A stretch of DNA of 14,781 nt, from NCBI GenBank assembly GCA_027067235.1, contig JALXFQ010000327.1, forward strand, positions 1-14,781, read 5' to 3'. Positions within the stretch are counted from its first letter, which is position 1. The number at the start of each line of letters is the position of its first letter. Shown in pieces: positions 6,961-11,252 of the stretch. The stretch comes from Gammaproteobacteria bacterium. GTDB taxonomy: Bacteria; Pseudomonadota; Gammaproteobacteria; QOAV01. A model generated the notes under the pieces. The model worked only from the letters and a program-made list of their open reading frames with translations, ran no database searches and was not told the DNA's origin. The position numbers were made by a program, and so were the translations under genes.

Positions 6961-7385
6961 TGAAGGGCCAGCGCCACAAAGCGCGCAAAGTGGCCGTACA
7001 GGCGCTGTATCAGTGGGACATGACCGGGCAGGGCGCGCATGAAATACTGTCCAGCATACCTTCTCCGGAGAAACTGGGCGAGGCCGAGCAGGACTATCTG
7101 GACGCTATCATCAGCGACATTCCACCCCGCGTGGACGAGATAGACAGCCAGTTCAAACCGTATATCGTGCGCGCCGTGGATTCGCTGGATCCGGTGGAAA
7201 AAGCCATCTTGCGTATTGCCACCTGGGAACTGATGCAGCGCCGGGAAATCCCCTGGCGCGTGGTTATCGACGAGGCCATCGAGCTGTCCAAGACTTTTGG
7301 TTCCGACCAGAGTTACCGCTTCATCAATGGTGTGCTGGACAAGGTGGCGCGCGAGACCCGGAAAGCGGAAACGGCGCGGGCCTGA
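6960..7385 (+). CDS. nusB: Transcription antitermination factor NusB
   Basis: NusB is a small all-helical RNA-binding protein that, with NusE (ribosomal protein S10), binds boxA and helps form the antitermination complex on rRNA operons. The 141 residues match the usual 135-140. They begin with RHKARKVAVQALYQW, the conserved basic first helix, and include the VDSLDPVEKAILRIATWEL stretch, VVIDEAIELSKTFG and the closing FINGVLDKVAR. No Shine-Dalgarno is visible before the ATG, which sits in the ribH stop (TGATG), so translation is probably coupled to ribH. The ribH-nusB-thiL-pgpA order is as in E. coli. SuhB, a functional partner in rRNA antitermination in E. coli, is encoded near the other end of this window. 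Confidence 0.98.
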   Translation: MKGQRHKARKVAVQALYQWDMTGQGAHEILSSIPSPEKLGEAEQDYLDAIISDIPPRVDEIDSQFKPYIVRAVDSLDPVEKAILRIATWELMQRREIPWRVVIDEAIELSKTFGSDQSYRFINGVLDKVARETRKAETARA

Positions 7386-7389
7386 GCCG

Positions 7390-8343
7390 GTGAGCGAATT
7401 CAGCCTGATCGAGCGTTATTTCAGGCAATGTGGCACCGGGCGCGCCGACGTGGTGCTGGGCGTTGGTGATGACGCCGCCATAGTGGACATTTCCAGCGGC
7501 AAGCTGGTGGTCTGCGCCGATACACTGGTGGAAGGCGTGCATTTTCCGGCTGGCGCTGATGCTGCCGATATCGGTTACAAATCTCTCGCCGTCAACCTCA
7601 GCGACTTTGCCGCCATGGGCGCCAGCCCGAAATGGGCCACGCTGGCGCTGACCATGACGCAGGAAAATGACCACTGGCTGCAAGGATTTTCGCAAGGTTT
7701 TTGCGCTCTGGCGGCGGATACGGGCATTGCCCTGGTTGGCGGCGACACCACCCGCGGGCCGTTGACCGTCAGCGTACAGCTGATCGGTGAATCAGGTGCA
7801 GGTTGGCTGACCCGTTCCGGCGCGCTGGCGGAACAACGGATCTATGTTTCCGGCAGTCTGGGCGACGCGGCCCTGGGCCTGCAATGCCTGCAGAAAGAAT
7901 ACGTGCCCGGCAGTGAAGATCATGACTATCTGCTTTCCCGTCTCGCGCGGCCGCAGCCGCGGCTGGCGCTGGGTGCGGCTCTGTTGCCCTGGGCCAGCGC
8001 CGCCATCGACATTTCAGACGGCCTGGTGTCGGACCTCGGGCATTTGCTGCAGGCCAGTGATGTGGGCGCAGTCATCGACGTGCGGAAGCTGCCGCTGTCG
8101 CCGGCATATCAGCGCTATCTCGAGCATGGCGGAAACCGCGATTTTGCGCTATCGTTTGGCGATGATTACGAGCTGTGTTTTACCGCGCCGGCCGGCCATC
8201 ACCAGCAGATACTGGCGCTGGCGGCTGACATGAAACTGACGATCAGCGCTATTGGCTGGACCACGCAGGACACCGGTCTGCGTCTGGACGGCGAACACGG
8301 CGCAGAGTATGCCTCCCCGGTCTGTGGCTACCGGCACTTCTGA
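7390..8343 (+). CDS. thiL: Thiamine-monophosphate kinase
   Basis: ThiL phosphorylates thiamine monophosphate with ATP to give thiamine diphosphate, the cofactor form. The 317 residues from a GTG start compare with 325 in E. coli. Metal and nucleotide motifs of the PurM-like fold are present: GVGDDAA (24-30), NLSDFAAMGA (69-78), GGDTTRG (117-123), DISDGL (207-212) and GDDYEL (257-262). The frame is open further upstream to an ATG at 7297, but that would overlap nusB by about 90 bases. The GTG four bases after the nusB stop gives the conserved SEFSLIERYF beginning, so I chose it. The ribosome binding site is weak. The stop overlaps pgpA by one base. Confidence 0.96.
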   Translation: MSEFSLIERYFRQCGTGRADVVLGVGDDAAIVDISSGKLVVCADTLVEGVHFPAGADAADIGYKSLAVNLSDFAAMGASPKWATLALTMTQENDHWLQGFSQGFCALAADTGIALVGGDTTRGPLTVSVQLIGESGAGWLTRSGALAEQRIYVSGSLGDAALGLQCLQKEYVPGSEDHDYLLSRLARPQPRLALGAALLPWASAAIDISDGLVSDLGHLLQASDVGAVIDVRKLPLSPAYQRYLEHGGNRDFALSFGDDYELCFTAPAGHHQQILALAADMKLTISAIGWTTQDTGLRLDGEHGAEYASPVCGYRHF

Positions 8344-8831
8344 TGGCGCTGGATTTCTCCAATACACCGGCGTCGGTCTGGAAGAATCCGGTGCACTGGC
8401 TGGCCTTCGGCTTTGGCTCGGGGGCGGCGCCCGTCGCGCCCGGCACTTTCGGCACGCTGGCGGCCATTCCCATTTATTTGCTGATCAGCGATCTGCCAGT
8501 GCCGGTTTACGCCCTGGTGGTGCTGATATTCTTTTTGGCGGGGGTGTGGCTGTGCGGCAGAACTTCCCGGGACATCGGCGTGGAAGACCACGGCGGCATA
8601 GTCTGGGACGAGTTCACCGGCTATCTGGTCACCATGTTCCTGGCGCCCGAAGGCTGGGTCTGGGTGCTTGCCGGCTTTGTATTGTTCCGGCTGTTCGATA
8701 TCTGGAAACCGTGGCCCATCAAAACCCTGGACCAGAAAGTGAAGGGCGGATTCGGCATCATGATTGATGATGTGCTGGCCGGCGTATTCGCGGCCCTGTG
8801 CCTGCAGGGGCTGGTTTTTGTACTCGGCTGA
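8343..8831 (+). CDS. pgpA: Phosphatidylglycerophosphatase A
   Basis: PgpA is an inner-membrane phosphatase that dephosphorylates phosphatidylglycerophosphate to phosphatidylglycerol. The 162 residues compare with about 172 in E. coli. Family motifs are GFGSG and the VAPGTFGTLAA stretch (22-41), DHGGIVWDEFTGY (82-94) with its acidic metal-binding residues, FRLFDIWKPWPI (115-126) and GGFGIMIDDVLAG (135-147). Hydrophobic segments flank these motifs, for instance at about 54-71 and 105-117. The ATG lies in the thiL stop (TGATG) without its own ribosome binding site, so it depends on coupling. It ends the operon. The next 49 bases hold only a weak hairpin before the convergent transglycosylase gene. 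Confidence 0.97.
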   Translation: MALDFSNTPASVWKNPVHWLAFGFGSGAAPVAPGTFGTLAAIPIYLLISDLPVPVYALVVLIFFLAGVWLCGRTSRDIGVEDHGGIVWDEFTGYLVTMFLAPEGWVWVLAGFVLFRLFDIWKPWPIKTLDQKVKGGFGIMIDDVLAGVFAALCLQGLVFVLG

Positions 8832-8880
8832 TCCGGATGGCTGGCAGCACATGCTTGTCAATCCGGCAGACTACTGTTTA

Positions 8881-9537
8881 TCAGGGACTCTGCACCAGAT
8901 CATAAAAACGCTTCAGCGCGACTACCTTTCTGACATATTGCTGCGTTTCGTTATAGGGCGGTATGCCGTTGTATTTGTACACGGCATTTTCGCCCGCGTT
9001 GTAGGCGGCGATGACCAGTTCCGGCTTGTCCGGGAAAAGTGTCTTGAGGAATGTCAGATAGCGTAAGGCGCCTTTCAGGTTCTGATCCGGGTTGAAAGCG
9101 TTGCGCACACCGTATTGCTTCGCCGTTTTCGGCATCAGTTGCATCAGACCCTGGGCGCCGGTGCGTGATACCGCTTTCGGGTTGAAATAGGATTCGGCGT
9201 GCATGATGGCTTTCACCAGTGACGGTTCGACACCATACTGGCGCGCAACCTTGCGAATATCCCGGTCCCAGGCGGTCTTGGCTACCCGGGGCGCGGTCAG
9301 GCGCAGCGGCGCGTGTTTGCCGCCTGTCCGGCTGCGGCGAGTGCCTTTTCTGCTGTCGGAGAAGGCGGACATTTTTCTGATTTTTTGCAGCACCATGCCC
9401 GGCGTGGTTACCGGATGGTTTGCGATCAGCGACTCTCCGCTGGTGGATTTGTAATAATAAATGTCTGCCGATGCCTGATGAACGACCAGGCCCAGCGCAA
9501 TCACAGTGCCAAAAGCGATACCCTTTGTTGTTTTCAT
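8881..9537 (-). CDS. Secreted lytic murein transglycosylase (SLT domain, goose-lysozyme-like fold)
   Basis: Enzymes of this kind cleave the glycan strands of peptidoglycan non-hydrolytically, leaving 1,6-anhydro-muramic ends, for wall turnover or insertion of envelope machines. The 218 residues start with a probable Sec signal peptide (MKTTKG, a hydrophobic core, cleavage after QASA at about 24). No lipobox cysteine is visible, so it is probably soluble in the periplasm. Residues 25-60 (DIYYYKSTSG...) resemble the small DUF4124-type beta module found before SLT domains. A basic linker follows at about 61-75. The SLT domain (about 93-213) has the catalytic glutamate E115 in MHAESYFNP, then GAQGLMQLMPKTA (127-139), AAYNAGENAV (177-186) and PPYNETQQYV. 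The frame opens 34 codons earlier, but only the ATG at 9537 gives a signal peptide. It is a single-gene unit. I cannot assign a specific Mlt name. Confidence 0.93.
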   Translation of the reverse strand: MKTTKGIAFGTVIALGLVVHQASADIYYYKSTSGESLIANHPVTTPGMVLQKIRKMSAFSDSRKGTRRSRTGGKHAPLRLTAPRVAKTAWDRDIRKVARQYGVEPSLVKAIMHAESYFNPKAVSRTGAQGLMQLMPKTAKQYGVRNAFNPDQNLKGALRYLTFLKTLFPDKPELVIAAYNAGENAVYKYNGIPPYNETQQYVRKVVALKRFYDLVQSP

Positions 9538-9585
9538 AACCGCGTTTTTGCCTGAGGATGTGTTAAAGTATTTTATTATGACAGG

Positions 9586-9613
9586 ATTATAACTCAAGGA
9601 ATAAAAAGAGCAA
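9586..9613 (-). promoter_or_regulatory. Probable sigma-70 promoter of the lytic transglycosylase gene
   Basis: On the - strand a perfect -10 hexamer TATAAT (9591-9586) lies 16 bases downstream of TTGCTC (9613-9608), a three-of-six match to the -35 consensus. The surrounding region is AT-rich compared with the rest of the window. Transcription would begin near 9579, giving a leader of about 40 bases before the ATG at 9537. This supports the shorter start chosen for the gene, because the longer frame starts upstream of the promoter. Confidence 0.55.
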
Positions 9614-9669
9614 ATTACAAAAGGCGGCTCATCTTGCAAGACTATCTGCCAGATGCGGGTTTCAGCCCC

Positions 9670-9695
9670 GACAATTTTTGCCGCAAAAATCTGTC
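9670..9695. promoter_or_regulatory. Strong dyad: ATTTTTG-CCG-CAAAAAT with flanking GACA/TGTC
   Basis: Seven paired bases surround a CCG centre (9674-9690), and four more pairs (GACA at 9670-9673, TGTC at 9692-9695) follow after one bulged C. It could be an operator for the divergently placed transglycosylase promoter, about 57 bases from its -35, or an RNA hairpin in an unannotated transcript. The A/T-rich arms stand out in GC-rich DNA. No known regulator consensus comes to mind. Confidence 0.4.
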
Positions 9696-10086
9696 AGCGG
9701 ACTTTTCTTTGTTTCGGCCAGACACTATCCTACGCAGGTTTTTCGTGAGCGTGGGCAAAGCGGCGTCTTGCCGCTGACGCAGTACCGGCAATTGATGCCC
9801 GGCAAGCGCGCAGGGTAGTGGCGCAGGCAGGCCGGCAAACCGGGCGCTTTGATTTCGGGACAAGTGATTCGCGCATTGAACAAAAGCACGATCCGCTGGT
9901 CATTTATTCGGACGCTGAATTCAGGGGCGCCACGCCGCGCGGCATGGTCCGGAACAGACCGGCGTGGCGGGTCTGGGGGCGTTGCTCCGGAGACGGCTGT
10001 TACAGGCTGAAAGTGTTCCAGTTTGATGGCCAGCTGGGAGTATCAGCGTAGCCAGCGGGAAACGGGGTCATTGCCGTCGACACGGG

Positions 10087-10109
10087 TGCTGCCTGGCAAA
10101 CAGGCAGCA
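10087..10109. repeat. Perfect 9-base-pair stem-loop upstream of dsbC
   Basis: TGCTGCCTG and CAGGCAGCA pair perfectly around a GCAAA loop. There is no T-run behind it, so it is not a standard intrinsic terminator. It lies 103 bases before the dsbC start. A weaker hairpin followed by six Ts (10150-10182) lies between it and dsbC, so the leader could be structured or attenuated if transcription starts upstream of both. Confidence 0.5.
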
Positions 10110-10212
10110 ACTTGGCAGCTGCAGATCCTGACCTGAAAAGTATGAAAGCAGCGTCTGGCGCAGGGACAAGCCGCGCTTTTTTGGATAGATAACCAGTAAA
10201 CACAGGGTAAAC

Positions 10213-10929
10213 ATGATGAAGAAAATCTTGCTGCTCGGCGCCTTGATCGCCAGCATGCCGATAGCGAACGCCGACCAGAAAGCCGACATGGCCGGAATCG
10301 AAAAAGCCATTGCCAGAAATTTTCACGGCGCTGCCGCCGACAGCATAGCGCCGTCACCGGTGAAAGGCGTTTATCAGGCAGTATTCGGCACCAATGTTCT
10401 GTATTTTTCCGCCGATGGCAAACACATGTTTTCCGGCAATCTGGTGGATACAGCCAGCAAGGAAAATCTGACCGAAAAGGCGCGCGGCAAGCTGGTACTG
10501 AAAGAGCTGCAGGCGGTTCCCCGCGATCAGGAACTGATTATCGGCCCGAAGAACCCCAAACACTGGGTTGCCGTATTTACCGATGTGGATTGCCCGTATT
10601 GCGCCAAATTCCACAAGCAGGTGCCTGAACTGACCAAGGACGGCGTGGAAGTGCGCTATCTGTTCTATCCCAGGGCCGGGGTTGATTCCAGCGCCTTCAA
10701 GCGCATGACCTCGGTGTGGTGCTCGGATGATCGCGCTGCAGCCATCACCGCCGCAAAAGAGGGCAAGCCGATACCGGAAAAAACCTGCGACACGCCGATA
10801 CTGAAACACATGGCGCTGGCGGAAGAGGTCGGTTTGCGCGGTACGCCGCTGATCGTAACCGACAGGGGACAGGTGATTCCCGGCTATGTGCCGGCGAAGA
10901 AACTGGAAAAGATGCTGGACGCGAAATAG
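10213..10929 (+). CDS. dsbC: Periplasmic thiol:disulfide isomerase DsbC
   Basis: DsbC reshuffles wrong disulfide bonds in exported proteins and is kept reduced by the membrane protein DsbD. The 238 residues match the roughly 236 of E. coli. A signal peptide is clear (MMKKILLLGALIASMPIANA, cleavage after about residue 20). An N-terminal dimerisation domain follows (about 25-85, with SPVKGVYQA), then a linker helix and a thioredoxin-like domain with the active site CPYC at 127-130 (FTDVDCPYC). A second cysteine pair, C170 and C192, matches the structural disulfide of DsbC. The cis-proline loop is GTP (210-212). E. coli DsbC has CGYC, so the CPYC dipeptide is a variant. AGGG at 10204-10207 is the ribosome binding site; an ATG at 10216 is an equally good start, giving one residue less. 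An intrinsic terminator follows directly, so it is monocistronic. Confidence 0.96.
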   Translation: MMKKILLLGALIASMPIANADQKADMAGIEKAIARNFHGAAADSIAPSPVKGVYQAVFGTNVLYFSADGKHMFSGNLVDTASKENLTEKARGKLVLKELQAVPRDQELIIGPKNPKHWVAVFTDVDCPYCAKFHKQVPELTKDGVEVRYLFYPRAGVDSSAFKRMTSVWCSDDRAAAITAAKEGKPIPEKTCDTPILKHMALAEEVGLRGTPLIVTDRGQVIPGYVPAKKLEKMLDAK

Positions 10930-10952
10930 CTCAGCGTTTTTCCTCAGAGCAC

Positions 10953-10978
10953 AAAGCCCCGGCGATGTCGGGGTTTTT
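10953..10978 (+). terminator. Intrinsic terminator of dsbC
   Basis: CCCCGGC (10957-10963) and GTCGGGG (10967-10973) form a seven-pair stem, with one G-U pair, around a GAT loop. Five Ts follow at 10974-10978. An AAAG run precedes the stem, so it could also work weakly on the opposite strand. It lies 27 bases after the dsbC stop. Confidence 0.9.
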
Positions 10979-10982
10979 CAAG

Positions 10983-11250
10983 GAAGCTCTGATTAAATCG
11001 GATGAGGCGCAGGCTGACGCCGACAGGGATGTCGGTGGTAGAGCAACGCATGGAGCAGTTGCCGACGAAAAAGTGTTCCGGTCTGCTCGGCGCGTCCATG
11101 CGCCTCACCCCTTCGGGGCTGAAGCGAAAATCCGCTCCTGGCGGATTTTTGTCGCGAAGTGAGCCGTGAGTTGTTCTGTTGCGGCGAACTTCGCGGCGGA
11201 TCGGGGCGCTTTTAACCAGCGTGCGTCCATCCTGATTTGGTTAGAGCTTC
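10983..11250. mobile_element. 268-base non-autonomous, MITE-like element with imperfect terminal inverted repeats
   Basis: The left end GAAGCTCTGATTAAATC (10983-10999) matches the reverse complement of the right end (11234-11250) at 14 of 17 positions. Weaker similarity continues inward: GGATG..GCGCAGGCTG on the left against GGATG..ACGCACGCTG on the reverse complement of the right. Inside are nested perfect dyads: CCGAC/GTCGG, CGCATGGA/TCCATGCG enclosing GAGCAG/CTGCTC, CCCC-TTC-GGGG, AAAATCCGC/GCGGATTTT, and CGCGAAGT/ACTTCGCG. No frame inside looks coding and there is no transposase. It starts four bases after the dsbC terminator and ends two bases before the mutS stop codon. I could not see a clear target-site duplication, so insertion by a transposase in trans is inferred. 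A structured chromosomal repeat with another origin remains possible. Confidence 0.55.
11127..11150. terminator. Terminator-like hairpin inside the inverted-repeat element, possibly bidirectional
   Basis: AAAATCCGC (11127-11135) pairs perfectly with GCGGATTTT (11141-11149) around TCCTG, with one more T after the stem, and GCGA/TCGC flanks extend it. On the + strand it reads as a stem followed by Ts. On the - strand the A-run gives the same shape for transcripts leaving mutS, about 100 bases past the mutS stop. It is the only terminator-like structure downstream of mutS within view. Confidence 0.5.
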
Positions 11251-11252
11251 GT

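Larger units (their letters stand above)
9538..10212. other. Gene-poor 675-base stretch with several stem-loops and no convincing CDS
   Basis: No frame here has a good start, codon pattern and recognisable product together. Near 9582-9818 the + strand has an open frame without ATG, GTG or TTG at a plausible place, ending TQYRQLMPGKRAG. From 9749 to 10051 another + frame is open, with a GTG at 9818, and ends VWGRCSGDGCYRLKVFQFDG, which has protein-like character but no family I can name. These may be remnants of a decayed gene. Stem-loops lie at 9670-9695, 9759-9775 (AGCGGC/GCCGCT) and 10087-10109. A weak hairpin with six Ts lies at 10150-10182. I see no tRNA T-loop (GTTCRA) and no mobile-element ends. 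Confidence 0.6.

Noticed and set aside
7297..7389. An upstream ATG start for ThiL
   Set aside because: It would overlap nusB by 89 bases and add a non-conserved Arg-rich leader. The GTG at 7390 gives the conserved N-terminus.
8832..8880. CCGGAT/ATCCGG inverted repeat between pgpA and the transglycosylase gene
   Set aside because: Only six pairs with a 22-base loop and no T-run on either strand; not convincing as a terminator.
9538..9639. A 34-codon N-terminal extension of the lytic transglycosylase
   Set aside because: It would bury the signal peptide and would start upstream of the predicted promoter.
9642..9863. A 73-codon - strand frame in the gene-poor stretch
   Set aside because: No ribosome binding site, no recognisable motif, and a composition typical of chance frames. 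It would also lie directly upstream of the transglycosylase promoter.
10965..11162. A 65-codon + strand frame inside the inverted-repeat element
   Set aside because: It begins inside the dsbC terminator stem and reads through structured non-coding repeats; no protein family is visible.
10983..11250. The element as an integron attC site or a tRNA-like gene
   Set aside because: No paired RYYYAAC/GTTRRRY core sites and no T-loop GTTCRA were found. The end repeats fit a transposon-like element better.
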